Shown: piece by piece, positions 1 through 9,155 of the stretch
Position numbering within the stretch: position 1 is the stretch's first letter
Layout: each line of letters begins with the position of its first letter
NCBI GenBank assembly: GCA_963701065.1
Contig: OY969558.1
Location: 806,001-870,000 of the forward strand
Length of the DNA: 64,000 nucleotides
Reading direction: 5' to 3'
From: Aquirickettsiella gammari
Lineage (GTDB): Bacteria; Pseudomonadota; Gammaproteobacteria; Diplorickettsiales; Diplorickettsiaceae
Made by a program: the position numbers and the translations under genes
Notes under the pieces: generated by a model
What the model was told of the DNA's origin: nothing
Seen by the model: only the letters and a program-made list of their open reading frames with translations
The model's database searches: none

Positions 1-979
1 TTAGGCAATTAAAATGAATAAGCGGACAGCTGCGTTCAAAACAGGGGCTACAACTGAGTTTTAAATAAAGTATTTTAGCCTGCTCCGACAAAGGAGGCGT
101 GAATTCCGGACTACTTGAACCATATAATACGATTAAAGGACGGCGTAAAGCAGCGGCTAAATGCATAAGACCGGAGTCATTACTGATAACCAAGCTAGCC
201 ATTGCTAAGAGATTTATCGCTTGTAATAGCGAGGTTTTACCGATGAGATTAATACAAGCGTTTCCACTTAACTCTTGTATGCTATGTCCGATAGCCCCAT
301 CAGATGGCGCGCCCAATAAAAAAACTTGCCAGTCTTCCGTTTTTTTTGCATTGGCTATTTGGGCAAAATAGTCAGCTGGCCAGCGTTTAGCGGGGCCAAA
401 GGCAGCACCAGGACATAGTATAAGTAGAGGCTTATCTTCAATGACTAGAGATAAATTTTTCAAGCTTGAATTTATGTTTTTGGGATTAACGGTTAGATAA
501 GGTTTATAGAGTTGCCACTCAATGGATTTATCAGCGATGGTTTTAGCAGCACCTAAAGCAAGGAAGCGCTGTATCATCATAGGATATTTTTTTTTATCTA
601 AAGCTCTCCAGTCATTGAGTAAACCAAAACGCATTTCACCCAGCCAAGCGGTTCTTAGTGGAATACCTGCTGCTAAAGGAATAATGGCTGATTTCCATGA
701 ATTTGGCAAAATAATTGCTTGTTGGTAGGCTTTTTTTCGCAATGAGCGCCCAAGTTGCCATCGTTTTTTCAATTGAAATTGGCCATGAGCTATTGGCAGG
801 TCGAATATTTCATTGATTTCCGGCATAGTCGCGAGTAATTCATGACTCCAGCGAGGGGCTACAATATCAATTATTGTTTCAGCATGCTGCCGTTTTATAT
901 ATTTAAAGAGGGCTTGGGAAATAACGATATCCCCTATCCAGGCAGGACTAATAATCAGAATTTTTTTAGCTAAGGCCAT
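1..979 (-). CDS. waaF: Lipopolysaccharide heptosyltransferase II (3' end cut by window edge)
   Basis: Glycosyltransferase family 9 enzyme that adds the second heptose to the LPS inner core at the cytoplasmic face of the inner membrane. Translating the minus strand from ATG at 979 gives an N-terminus with SPAWIGDIVIS, then PNSWKSAIIP, RTAWLGEMRFGLLND, and near the left edge SCSPCFERSCP, all typical of WaaF. The frame stays open to base 2, so the last residues and the stop lie outside. The TTA at bases 1-3 is out of frame and is not the stop. Only a short leader separates it from the neighbouring minus-strand gene. Alternative: another heptosyltransferase such as WaaC, but the conserved blocks fit WaaF better. 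Confidence 0.9.
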   Translation of the reverse strand, partial: MALAKKILIISPAWIGDIVISQALFKYIKRQHAETIIDIVAPRWSHELLATMPEINEIFDLPIAHGQFQLKKRWQLGRSLRKKAYQQAIILPNSWKSAIIPLAAGIPLRTAWLGEMRFGLLNDWRALDKKKYPMMIQRFLALGAAKTIADKSIEWQLYKPYLTVNPKNINSSLKNLSLVIEDKPLLILCPGAAFGPAKRWPADYFAQIANAKKTEDWQVFLLGAPSDGAIGHSIQELSGNACINLIGKTSLLQAINLLAMASLVISNDSGLMHLAAALRRPLIVLYGSSSPEFTPPLSEQAKILYLKLSCSPCFERSCPLIHFNCL

Positions 980-1068
980 GGTAATTTTATCGACATAAGG
1001 TATTTTTGAGACTATTTATGATAACTAAGGTATTAATTAGCTATTAAATAGGCGAAAATAAGCTTGAT

Positions 1069-1266
1069 TTAGTGATTTTCATCTTTTAAAAAATAATCCG
1101 TGTCACAATAAGGACAAGTAATCCGGCCTACTTGGGTAATAGGCAGATAAACTCTAGGATGAGAATCCCATAAAGAGCTCTTTTTTAAAGGACAGCATAG
1201 AGGTAGATCTTGTCGAGTAATTTCATAATAATGCTTGGTATTGCTGCGAGTTAGTGGTATAGACAT
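1069..1266 (-). CDS. Small zinc-finger protein (zf-CHCC family)
   Basis: A 65-residue protein with the CHCC zinc-finger layout seen in mitochondrial NDUFS6 and many small proteobacterial proteins: a Cys in CCPLKKSSLW, a His in DSHPRVYLPI, and a C-terminal CPYCDTDYFL with CxxC. Proteobacterial homologues are often encoded beside LPS or branched-chain aminotransferase genes, and here it lies just upstream of waaF on the same strand. The molecular role of the bacterial family is not established. Length and motif match the family, so I regard it as a real gene despite its size. Confidence 0.8.
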   Translation of the reverse strand: MSIPLTRSNTKHYYEITRQDLPLCCPLKKSSLWDSHPRVYLPITQVGRITCPYCDTDYFLKDENH

Positions 1267-1453
1267 AGATAAAACCTTAAGATTATTCCATTATTATTCT
1301 GCCAGTTCCATGTTAGACTGTATAGGGATTTATCTTTTTTAATTATTTGGCATGAGGTCTGTTTATTTTAGATAAAAAGGGAATAGTTTATACCTATTTT
1401 GTTAATATAACTTAAATTGGTGTGTGTGAAGAAAATTTAGCGGGAATTGAAAA

Positions 1454-2719
1454 ATGGTACTTTTCCGAGGTTTAAAGCCAGCTTTTAAAAAAGTCAATAA
1501 AATCAAAACCAAACTTGATTTACATTCTGTTAGAACGGCGGATGATCTACTAAATACTAAAGATAACTTGAAGTTTGTTAAAGCAGTTAAACTACTTATC
1601 AAGCCATCTACCCGTTTTAATCGTTTTTATTTACCTACTATCAGAAAATTTGCCGAATTTGTTCAGAATATCACTGAAAATCAATGTGGGTTCTTTAGTC
1701 AAGAAATAGGTTTTTTAGAGCGCGGTTTGGAGCGTTCTTCTAGAACGCTTGCTTTATGCTTAAAGTATTTTTTCCCGGAAGAGGTAAATTTCGCTAATAT
1801 TTCTAGTAAGGATGCTTTATGGATTTATGCAACGTTTACTGCCGCATTATTTTTAGATATTGGAAAAATTGCGGTTAAATATTCGATTACGCTTTTTCAT
1901 AAAAAAGGCCATTCACTTAAAAAATGGAATCCATATATCGCTTCGATGTTAGGTCAAGGTGATTATTATGAATTTGATTATGTAAAAGAAAATTTTAATG
2001 ATTTGCGTAATTTTATAACACCGATGCTCGCACGCCAGATATTAGATAGTATGACGGATTCTTCCTTAGAAACCGAAGGTTTTAATTGGATAGCAAGTGA
2101 TCCGGATATATTGAAAGCTTGGTTTTCTTTATTAGCCGGTGAGGAAGATCGTATCCCCATGACTTCGTTTATGTCTATGATTCCACGAGCTGATATCGAG
2201 TTCATTGAACATAATCGGGTAAATGCACAAATAGCTATTACTGATCGAGGTGGAGAGGCATTTTTGCAATGGTTACGTAAAGAACTTGCCGAAGGAAGAA
2301 TTTTTATTAATGAGAAGGATGCTAAAATACGTATTAGCGAAGGAAAAATATTTTTATCGACAGCTATTTTTCAAGAATTTATCGATACAAATCCAAATTA
2401 CAAACATTCCGAGCTTATAGAAAGACAATTTATAGATGTGGCTAAACTTTATCAAATTTCTATCAGTGAATTGGATCAACGTTATAGAGCATATGGTGGC
2501 TTGTCGGGTCTTAGCGATTTAGGTAAAAGATATCGGACAGTGGGCGGATTATCTGTCACTCAAGAAAATGAAAAAAATACTCCGCAACGTTTTTTGCAAG
2601 GAGATATTCGCTTGATTTCGCTTATTACCTCACCTTCATCGATAGATAAAATTATTAATTTAAGTTTATCTGGTAAAAGTATGAGTAGAATTTTTATTTC
2701 ACCCCATTTAAGTAGCTAA
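1454..2719 (+). CDS. TraI_2/MobH-like domain protein with degenerate HD residues
   Basis: 421 residues. The N-terminal half follows the TraI_2 (formerly DUF1528) domain of MobH-type conjugative relaxases: TADDLL near residue 28, a YLPTIRKFAEFVQ block at 60-71, GFLERGLE at 86-93, and an ATFTAALFLDIGK block at 126-138. In active MobH proteins the two latter blocks carry metal-binding His (DH and HD). Here they read R90 and L134, with D135 kept, so metal-dependent chemistry is probably lost. Residues about 358-385 contain a repeated RYR-x2-GGLS motif. No transfer genes lie nearby. It ends 9 bases before apaH and probably shares its transcript. Function unknown; chromosomal domestication of a MobH fragment is an inference. 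Confidence 0.6.
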   Translation: MVLFRGLKPAFKKVNKIKTKLDLHSVRTADDLLNTKDNLKFVKAVKLLIKPSTRFNRFYLPTIRKFAEFVQNITENQCGFFSQEIGFLERGLERSSRTLALCLKYFFPEEVNFANISSKDALWIYATFTAALFLDIGKIAVKYSITLFHKKGHSLKKWNPYIASMLGQGDYYEFDYVKENFNDLRNFITPMLARQILDSMTDSSLETEGFNWIASDPDILKAWFSLLAGEEDRIPMTSFMSMIPRADIEFIEHNRVNAQIAITDRGGEAFLQWLRKELAEGRIFINEKDAKIRISEGKIFLSTAIFQEFIDTNPNYKHSELIERQFIDVAKLYQISISELDQRYRAYGGLSGLSDLGKRYRTVGGLSVTQENEKNTPQRFLQGDIRLISLITSPSSIDKIINLSLSGKSMSRIFISPHLSS

Positions 2720-2728
2720 GTTTTTATC

Positions 2729-3541
2729 ATGGCAACCTATGCGATAGGCGATGTTCAAGGTTGTTTTGATGAGCTTCTTTGTTTATTGGATGAAATTAAG
2801 TTTGATCCAATTCGTGACACACTGTGGTTTACAGGTGATCTGGTAAATCGAGGGCCTAAATCTCTGCAGGTTCTTCGGTTTGTAAAAAAATTAAAAAATT
2901 GTCAGGTAGTATTGGGCAATCATGATTTGCATCTTTTGTCTGTTGTGTATGCAGGAGCAAGTTTAGATCCCCAAGACACATTAGATGCTGTTTTAAATGC
3001 ACCAGATAGAGAGGAATTATGTACCTGGTTGCGCTATAGGTCTTTATTACACCATGATGCCAATTTAGGTTTTACCTTAATACATGCGGGGTTACCACCA
3101 CAGTGGGATTTAAATAGCGCGATAGTCTGTGCTAGGGAAGTTGAAACGATATTACGCGGCGATCACTATGTTGAATTTTTTAAAAATATGTATGGTGATA
3201 CGCCGAGTCAATGGCGTGAGGATCTTATTGGTTGGGATCGATTGCGTGTCATCATAAATTGTTTGACGCGTTTAAGATTTTGTGATATCAAAGGGAATTT
3301 AGAGCTAGCTACCAAGGGAAGGAACTTGTCATCAAAAATCTATTTTCCTTGGTTCAAATTACCCAATCGACGTAGTAAGGGTTTAAAGATTTTGTTCGGC
3401 CATTGGGCCGCATTAGGGGGGCAAACGGATGAACCTAATGTATATGCTTTAGATACAGGTTGTGTATGGGGCCATAGTCTGACAGCGCTGCGTCTAGAGG
3501 ATACAGTACGAATTAGTATAGATTGCATGAAGCGACGGTAG
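2729..3541 (+). CDS. apaH: Symmetrical bis(5'-nucleosyl)-tetraphosphatase
   Basis: Hydrolyses Ap4A to two ADP, removing a nucleotide alarmone (and ADP-type RNA caps) in the cytoplasm. The 270-residue product shows the metallophosphoesterase blocks in order: GDVQGC near residue 7, GDLVNRGP near 36, GNHDLH near 63, and a C-terminal FGHWAALGG and ALDTGCVWG. The Gln in GDVQG, where E. coli has His, is common in other gammaproteobacteria. Length is usual for ApaH. It follows the MobH-like gene by 9 bases, and an inverted repeat that could terminate transcription lies about 50 bases downstream. Confidence 0.96.
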   Translation: MATYAIGDVQGCFDELLCLLDEIKFDPIRDTLWFTGDLVNRGPKSLQVLRFVKKLKNCQVVLGNHDLHLLSVVYAGASLDPQDTLDAVLNAPDREELCTWLRYRSLLHHDANLGFTLIHAGLPPQWDLNSAIVCAREVETILRGDHYVEFFKNMYGDTPSQWREDLIGWDRLRVIINCLTRLRFCDIKGNLELATKGRNLSSKIYFPWFKLPNRRSKGLKILFGHWAALGGQTDEPNVYALDTGCVWGHSLTALRLEDTVRISIDCMKRR

Positions 3542-3588
3542 TTTATATTCTACTCGATGTTTTGTAGAGTGATTATCTTAAATTACCT

Positions 3589-3622
3589 AAGCAGGTCTTT
3601 TTTTTATCAACCTGCTTTTAGT
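3589..3622 (+). terminator. Probable rho-independent terminator after apaH
   Basis: AAGCAGGT (3589-3596) pairs with ACCTGCTT (3610-3617) across a 13-base T-rich loop, and the 3' arm runs into TTTTAGTATTTT. The 8-bp GC-containing stem with flanking A and T runs fits an intrinsic terminator for apaH. Confidence 0.55.
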
Positions 3623-3914
3623 ATTTTATCTACATAAATAATAAAAAAAGACTATATTGATTTTATAATCAAAATACGTCTTTTCCCAGGGTGCAAAGGT
3701 ATCAGGCCTTTCGTGGAATAATATCGTTAAAATGACCTTATAAAGGTTGGTTTTTCAATATGGGATTTTACCTTGTGATTAAATATGCTAGCGCGTTAAT
3801 TCTCTCTTGTCTTGTTGGCTATGCTAAATATAGCTTATCTCCCATTACCTCTTTGAAGATTTTGAAAGCTCATACTAGCTTTTAAAAATATCTATTGAAA
3901 AAGGGGTATAAAAT
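3623..3914. other. Leader/promoter region of the polyamine operon
   Basis: About 290 bases without a convincing open frame. It contains short hairpins (AAAGG/CCTTT around 3696-3712 and CCTT-ATA-AAGG near 3734) and must hold the promoter of the downstream operon. I could not pick a clear -35/-10 pair and recognise no known riboswitch. Confidence 0.4.
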
Positions 3915-5102
3915 ATGAAATTACAAACAATTGCTTCTATTGTTGATAACAGGCCGTCGCAGCCGGTTTTTGTTTTTAGACCAAGCATCATGGAGTGTGC
4001 GGTTGATTACTTTCGCTCGCGATTCCAAGGACGTATTTTATATGCTGTTAAAACCAACCCCGAAAAGCAAGTAATTGATCTGCTATATGCGCATGGTATC
4101 AATGCATTTGATGTGGCTTCTTTCGAAGAAATTCGTATGATTAAATCACTAATACCAAATGCTGAGCTATATTTTATGCATCCGGTAAAGTCTTCTTATG
4201 CGATTCGCGAAGCTTATTTTAATTATGGAGTTAGACACTTTTCTTTAGATAGCTTAGATGAGCTTAATAAAATCATGCGGCAAACCGAGAATGCTAAAGA
4301 TCTTTGTTTGCATTTACGGCTCGCTATTCCAAACACATTTGCTGAATTTAATTTATCAGCCAAATTTGGTATTAATTTGGATGAGGCTCCTGCGCTTTTA
4401 AAAAAGATACGCAAGCTTGCACATGGCGTAGGTATTACTTTTCACGTTGGTTCGCAATGTATGCACCCTGATGCCTACCGAATCGCTATACGCTTAGCTA
4501 ATAAACTTATTAACCAAGCTAAAATTGGGATTGAATATTTTGATGTTGGCGGAGGGTTTCCATCTATTTATCCGGGCATGACCCCCCCTGCATTAGATGT
4601 TTATTTTAATGTTATCCACGAAGAGTTTGTCAAAATCGAAAAAAAATTTCCAAACATTGAGTTACTTTGTGAGCCAGGTCGTTGCTTAGTGGCTGAAAGT
4701 ACTTCTGTGATAGTGCGTGTTGAATCAAGAAAAAAAAATCAGTTGTACATTAACGATGGGACATACGGTAGTCTTTTTGATGCAGGTATTCCGCATTTTA
4801 TTTTTCCAGTACGCTTAATACAATCAAATTACTCTAAAAATAGAGATCTTTTGCCCTTCAGTTTTTACGGTCCTACCTGTGATTCTTTGGATTATATGGA
4901 AGGACCCTTTTATTTGCCGAGCGATGTTAAAGAAGGTCATTATATTGAAATAGGTCAGGTAGGCGCTTATGGTCGAACTTTATCAACTGGATTTAATGGA
5001 TTTAAGCATGAAGAAGGCGTTATTGTGGTTTCGGATAAACCTTTAATGAGCATGTATGCTGCGATTAAATCACAGGGATTGCATGAATTAGTTACTAAAT
5101 AA
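3915..5102 (+). CDS. Fold-III PLP decarboxylase, ornithine decarboxylase-like
   Basis: Orn/Lys/DAP decarboxylase of the eukaryotic-ODC (fold III) type, expected to convert ornithine to putrescine in the cytoplasm. The PLP lysine is K46 in YAVKTNP. FHVGSQ, a glycine-rich FDVGGGFPS loop, CEPGRCLVAE and the ODC-type cysteine in GPTCDSLD are all present. The 395-residue length is normal. It opens a three-gene operon with a deoxyhypusine-synthase-like gene (23-base gap) and a ureohydrolase. Because the third enzyme may make agmatine-derived or arginine-derived products, arginine or lysine cannot be excluded as substrate. Ornithine is preferred on motif grounds. Confidence 0.85.
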   Translation: MKLQTIASIVDNRPSQPVFVFRPSIMECAVDYFRSRFQGRILYAVKTNPEKQVIDLLYAHGINAFDVASFEEIRMIKSLIPNAELYFMHPVKSSYAIREAYFNYGVRHFSLDSLDELNKIMRQTENAKDLCLHLRLAIPNTFAEFNLSAKFGINLDEAPALLKKIRKLAHGVGITFHVGSQCMHPDAYRIAIRLANKLINQAKIGIEYFDVGGGFPSIYPGMTPPALDVYFNVIHEEFVKIEKKFPNIELLCEPGRCLVAESTSVIVRVESRKKNQLYINDGTYGSLFDAGIPHFIFPVRLIQSNYSKNRDLLPFSFYGPTCDSLDYMEGPFYLPSDVKEGHYIEIGQVGAYGRTLSTGFNGFKHEEGVIVVSDKPLMSMYAAIKSQGLHELVTK

Positions 5103-5125
5103 TAATTTATTTATAAGGAACACTG

Positions 5126-6169
5126 ATGAATACTCAAGTTTGTAAAACTTCTGTAAAAGAAAAATTGTTACAAAAATTAGTTGAACACATCGATATTACT
5201 CATTTTGATGCACGCCCTATTATTAAGGCGATGACTCATATGTCTTTTACGTCGCGGGATTTGGCACGTGCTACACAAATTTTCAATCAAATGCTTCAAG
5301 ATGAGCGCTGTAGTATTATCTTATCGATTGCAGGTTCCTGCTCAGCAGGTGGTTGCATGAAGTTATATGCCGACTTAGTAAAATACAACATGGTGGACGC
5401 GATTGTGGCCACAGGAGCTAGCATCGTTGATATGGATTTTTTTGAGGCCTTAGGTTTTCGGCATTACCAAGCGAGCTCTTCAGTTGATGATGGAAAACTG
5501 CGTGATCTACAAATCGATCGTATCTACGATACTTATATTGATGAAGAGCAACTACAATGTTGTGATCGTACTATTTTTGAAATTGCCAATAATCTTAAAC
5601 CACAGCCCTATAGCTCAAGGGAATTTATTCATGCAATGGGTGCTTATTTAGCGGCAGGAAATGCAAAAAAAGAAGATTCTTTGGTGCAATTAGCCTACGA
5701 GCAAGGCGTTCCAATTTTTTGCCCTGCTTTTACCGATTCATCAGCGGGATTTGGTTTGGTGCTTCACCAAGTAAAAAACCCAAATCGACATTTAACGATG
5801 GATTCAATTCGTGATTTTCGTGAACTAACCGAAATTAAAATTAAGGCAGAAACGACTGGATTATTGATGATAGGAGGGGGTGTCCCGAAAAATTTTGTGC
5901 AAGATACGGTAGTTTGTGCGGATATTCTTGGCAAACCCGTTGAGATGCATAAATACGCTATTCAAATTACGGTAGCGGATGTCCGTGATGGGGCTTGTTC
6001 AAGTTCTACATTAAAAGAAGCCTGCTCATGGGGAAAAGTGGATATGGCTTATGAGCAAATGGTTTTTGCAGAAGCGACATCGGTACTACCCCTTTTAGCC
6101 AGTGATGCTTATCATCGGGGTTTTTGGAAAACCCGCAAGCGTAGGCGCTACACTGATTTGTTTAGTTAA
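5126..6169 (+). CDS. Deoxyhypusine synthase-like protein (probable polyamine synthase)
   Basis: 347-residue member of the deoxyhypusine synthase family, NAD-dependent enzymes that transfer an aminobutyl group through a lysine imine. The catalytic-lysine region reads SWGKVDM with K304, followed by AEATSVLPLL as in the family. ATGASIVDMD and SAGCSAGG-like NAD-site blocks are present. Bacteria lack the eIF5A substrate, and bacterial homologues beside decarboxylases generally make homospermidine or related polyamines from putrescine and/or spermidine. Its place between an ODC-like and an agmatinase-like gene supports that role. The exact product is inferred, not shown. Basic tail KTRKRRR is unusual but short. 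Confidence 0.82.
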   Translation: MNTQVCKTSVKEKLLQKLVEHIDITHFDARPIIKAMTHMSFTSRDLARATQIFNQMLQDERCSIILSIAGSCSAGGCMKLYADLVKYNMVDAIVATGASIVDMDFFEALGFRHYQASSSVDDGKLRDLQIDRIYDTYIDEEQLQCCDRTIFEIANNLKPQPYSSREFIHAMGAYLAAGNAKKEDSLVQLAYEQGVPIFCPAFTDSSAGFGLVLHQVKNPNRHLTMDSIRDFRELTEIKIKAETTGLLMIGGGVPKNFVQDTVVCADILGKPVEMHKYAIQITVADVRDGACSSSTLKEACSWGKVDMAYEQMVFAEATSVLPLLASDAYHRGFWKTRKRRRYTDLFS

Positions 6170-6187
6170 TAAAAAGAGGTTCTAAAG

Positions 6188-7063
6188 ATGCGTTGTATGC
6201 CAGCAGAGAAGGCTTTTTTAGGTCTTGATCCTAAAGATGCGGTTACTTATGAGGATGCCAGAGCCGTTATTATCCCTTTTGGCCTTGAAAACTCAGTAAC
6301 TTATGGTGGAGGTACTGCTCAAGGTCCGGCGGCTATTATCCGCGCATCTCATGAGGTGGAATTATTTGATGAACACCTATGGTGCGAACCTTTTCGTCAG
6401 CTTGGTATCGTGACGTTGGAGGAGCCCAGCATTGAAAATGAAATCCCCAAGGCGCTGCAACAATTAGAAAAAATAGTAAAACAAGTGTTAGATGATCAAA
6501 AGTTTCCATTTGTTTTGGGTGGCGAGCATTCTATTACAATAGGCGCTATTCGTCCTTTTTTAAAAAAATATGATAATTTAATCCTATTACATTTTGATGC
6601 CCATGCCGATTTACGTAATGGATATCATGGTGAACATTACTCCCATGCTTCGGCGATTAGGCGCTGTTTAGATCAGGCTAATCTCAAGGTGGTATCAGTA
6701 GGTATTCGCAATATTTCAGCTGAAGAAATTCCATTTGTTGAAGAAAATCGTGAAAGAATTCGTATTTATTGGGGAAAAGATAAAAAAAAATGGGATATCG
6801 ATGAAATAGTTTCTCATTTAAAGGATCTTCCGATTTATTTGACATTTGATGTAGATGGATTTGATTCAAGCGTAATGCCTGCTACTGGAACACCTGAGCC
6901 AGGGGGTTTATTTTGGCAAGATGTTATAGAAATTATTACAGCGGCAAGTCAAGTAGGTACTATTGTAGGTGCCGATATCAATGAGCTTGCTCCTATCCCA
7001 TATTTCCATAGCTGTGATTTTTTAGTTGCAAAGCTTACTTATAAAATTCTTTCTTTAATCTAA
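6188..7063 (+). CDS. speB: Agmatinase/arginase-family ureohydrolase
   Basis: Di-manganese ureohydrolase of 291 residues. Metal-binding blocks are complete: GGEHSIT, HFDAHADLR, and FDVDGFDSSVMPATGTPEPGG. These support agmatinase (agmatine to putrescine plus urea), though arginase or guanidinobutyrase would share them. It is last in the polyamine operon, 18 bases after the deoxyhypusine-synthase-like gene, with a GAGG ribosome-binding site. If it acts as an arginase it would feed ornithine to the first enzyme; if as an agmatinase it would give a second route to putrescine. The symbol is given for family, not proven substrate. Confidence 0.85.
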   Translation: MRCMPAEKAFLGLDPKDAVTYEDARAVIIPFGLENSVTYGGGTAQGPAAIIRASHEVELFDEHLWCEPFRQLGIVTLEEPSIENEIPKALQQLEKIVKQVLDDQKFPFVLGGEHSITIGAIRPFLKKYDNLILLHFDAHADLRNGYHGEHYSHASAIRRCLDQANLKVVSVGIRNISAEEIPFVEENRERIRIYWGKDKKKWDIDEIVSHLKDLPIYLTFDVDGFDSSVMPATGTPEPGGLFWQDVIEIITAASQVGTIVGADINELAPIPYFHSCDFLVAKLTYKILSLI

Positions 7064-7160
7064 AATTGATAGGAAGAGAGAATTATTTTTGAAAAAATAC
7101 TCTAAATATAGGCCCTAATGCTTGTTAAGTTAGCATACCTTGATTATAAAAACATGTAGA

Positions 7161-9155
7161 TTATCTAATAAACAGCACTGTTGTCTGGGAAGCCGGATAA
7201 TATATATTTTTTACATGGTAGTGAGTAAGATCAGGTAACAATAATTTATCGGGTGGGGTAAGATATTGAATAGCGGGTTGTTTTTTTATTGGCTGAAATT
7301 GTAAAAGCCATGTTTTATGATAATGAACGAGTCCCAACCATAGCGGAATACCATTACTGAATTTTTTATGAGAATCCCAAAGATTTAAAACTAATAAAGT
7401 ATGTGTTGTAGAAAAGTATTTGGTCATAGTTAATATAGGCATTTGGCCTGCATTCGATGAAACAAATAAAGGAATGTTAGGGTTATTGCTGTGTAAACTT
7501 AAATTATAGAGTGCCGTTAATATCCTTGTTTTGGGAAGGGTATGCCAGGCTTGTTTTTCTAAGCTACTTTGTATATTCGAGAGTTTATCTGCCCATTGAA
7601 TATTTAAAGCTTCTATGTTTTGTCCAAAACGATCTTCACGGTAAATGGGATTTTGCAGTTTAGCATTAGCCCACCAAGTTTTAAAATCGATAGTTTGTTC
7701 AGATAAAAGGAGCTTGGAATTTAGAAGTAATTTTTTGTAATCATACGTTAGATTAAATCCCCAGCAAATTAATAAAATTAAAACGCCGATGCTTCCAATT
7801 TTAGCGCTAGAAATAGGTTTATTGTTTATTTTTCGGCGATAAGAAAGCGTTACTCCAGTAACGATACTAATCCCTAGTAAAGCACCCGCAAATACATCAC
7901 TAAACCAATGTGCTGTTAAATAAAGACGTGAAAACATGACTAAAAGGACGATTAAACCAGTTAATCCATAGAAAAATATTCGTTGCTTTTTAGGCCGCTG
8001 CAGTGCAATTAAAACAGCAAAAAATCCTAAGATAGAAACGCTGCTTACCGTATGGCCACTCGGAAAAGAAGCACCAAGAGGTATTTTTACTAAACCAATA
8101 GGGCGCGCTATATGCAAAAGATGTTTAAATAAATCGCCTAAACCATAACTTAATAGACCAACAATTGCCCAATGTAAGGCAGTCCAAAAATTTCGTTGTA
8201 TTAAAAAAACAATTAAAAGAAATAACCAGAATACACTTAACACTCTAGGACTTAATTCTGTCATGACAACAAAAAATTTATCGAGATTTGGCTGGCGTAA
8301 GCTACGCATTAAGTGATAGATCGCTTCATTTAAATAGGTCGCTACACCATGATGTGTAACACTAATTGCGACTAATAAAAATCCAAGTGCGGAAAAAATA
8401 CAAACTAAAGCAAGTGTTAATTGCGTATGAGATTGCGGATAGCGTGAATCCATTAAAAGGGAGCTTATGGTTCTAAGTTTAGGATGGTTACGGGTAAACC
8501 TCCAGAGATAGGCGACTTGTTTATCTAACAAACGGCTAAACCAAGCATAGCATGATTTAATAAATGAATAGACTAGCCAGATAAACAGCAAAAGTAAGAC
8601 AACAAAGATAATTAATTTGCTAGCTACTTCAGGTGGCAATTGTTGAGATGCCTGGCCTAAAAGTATCCCAGGTAGCATATAAATGGGTGCCCATGCAATC
8701 GCAGAAATAATATCAGCTATTAGGAATTGGCGGGAAGGCATAAGCACCATGCCGGCGATAAAGGGTAAAATAGCACGAATAGGCCCAATAAACCGACCAA
8801 AAAAAATGCTTTTTCCACCATGTGTGTCAAAAAAAGCTTTTCCTTTTTGTAAAAGTGAGGGATAGCGACGAAACAACCATAGATCCCCTGTACGATGGTG
8901 GTAGTGACGCCCTACCCAAAAGCTAAGTACATCGCCTGCAATAGCGCCCGCAATGGCCCATAAAGTAATGCTGGTAAATGGCAAAACTCCGATACCAATT
9001 AAGGTTCCTATCGCCGTCATAAAGACGGTGCCAGGAACTAAAAATCCGATTAGCACAAGACATTCAAGAAACGCGATAAAACAGGTGATTAGCCCCCCTA
9101 AATGGGGATGAATTTGTAACCAATCAAAAAAAGGCTTGAGATCAGGAAGTATCAT
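7161..9155 (-). CDS. DedA - PAP2 phosphatase - LssY C-terminal fusion, inner membrane
   Basis: 664-residue multi-domain membrane protein. Residues about 1-200 are a DedA/SNARE-associated domain (GFLVPGTVFM, GDVLSFWVGRHYH, FGRFIGPIR). Residues about 240-440 are a PAP2 phosphatase with the full catalytic triad motifs KHLLHIARP, PSGHT and SRLYLTAHW. The remainder, after a final membrane helix, matches the LssY C-terminal domain (WHTLPKTR). Such fusions are known from Legionella (LssY) and other gammaproteobacteria and probably handle lipid phosphates or undecaprenyl-phosphate recycling. Its ATG shares base 9155 with the lipA stop codon, so translation is coupled to lipA. Confidence 0.85.
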   Translation of the reverse strand: MILPDLKPFFDWLQIHPHLGGLITCFIAFLECLVLIGFLVPGTVFMTAIGTLIGIGVLPFTSITLWAIAGAIAGDVLSFWVGRHYHHRTGDLWLFRRYPSLLQKGKAFFDTHGGKSIFFGRFIGPIRAILPFIAGMVLMPSRQFLIADIISAIAWAPIYMLPGILLGQASQQLPPEVASKLIIFVVLLLLFIWLVYSFIKSCYAWFSRLLDKQVAYLWRFTRNHPKLRTISSLLMDSRYPQSHTQLTLALVCIFSALGFLLVAISVTHHGVATYLNEAIYHLMRSLRQPNLDKFFVVMTELSPRVLSVFWLFLLIVFLIQRNFWTALHWAIVGLLSYGLGDLFKHLLHIARPIGLVKIPLGASFPSGHTVSSVSILGFFAVLIALQRPKKQRIFFYGLTGLIVLLVMFSRLYLTAHWFSDVFAGALLGISIVTGVTLSYRRKINNKPISSAKIGSIGVLILLICWGFNLTYDYKKLLLNSKLLLSEQTIDFKTWWANAKLQNPIYREDRFGQNIEALNIQWADKLSNIQSSLEKQAWHTLPKTRILTALYNLSLHSNNPNIPLFVSSNAGQMPILTMTKYFSTTHTLLVLNLWDSHKKFSNGIPLWLGLVHYHKTWLLQFQPIKKQPAIQYLTPPDKLLLPDLTHYHVKNIYYPASQTTVLFIR

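Noticed and set aside
99..728. Plus-strand open frames at 99-371 and 522-728
   Set aside because: They lie opposite the waaF coding frame, which has clear heptosyltransferase motifs.
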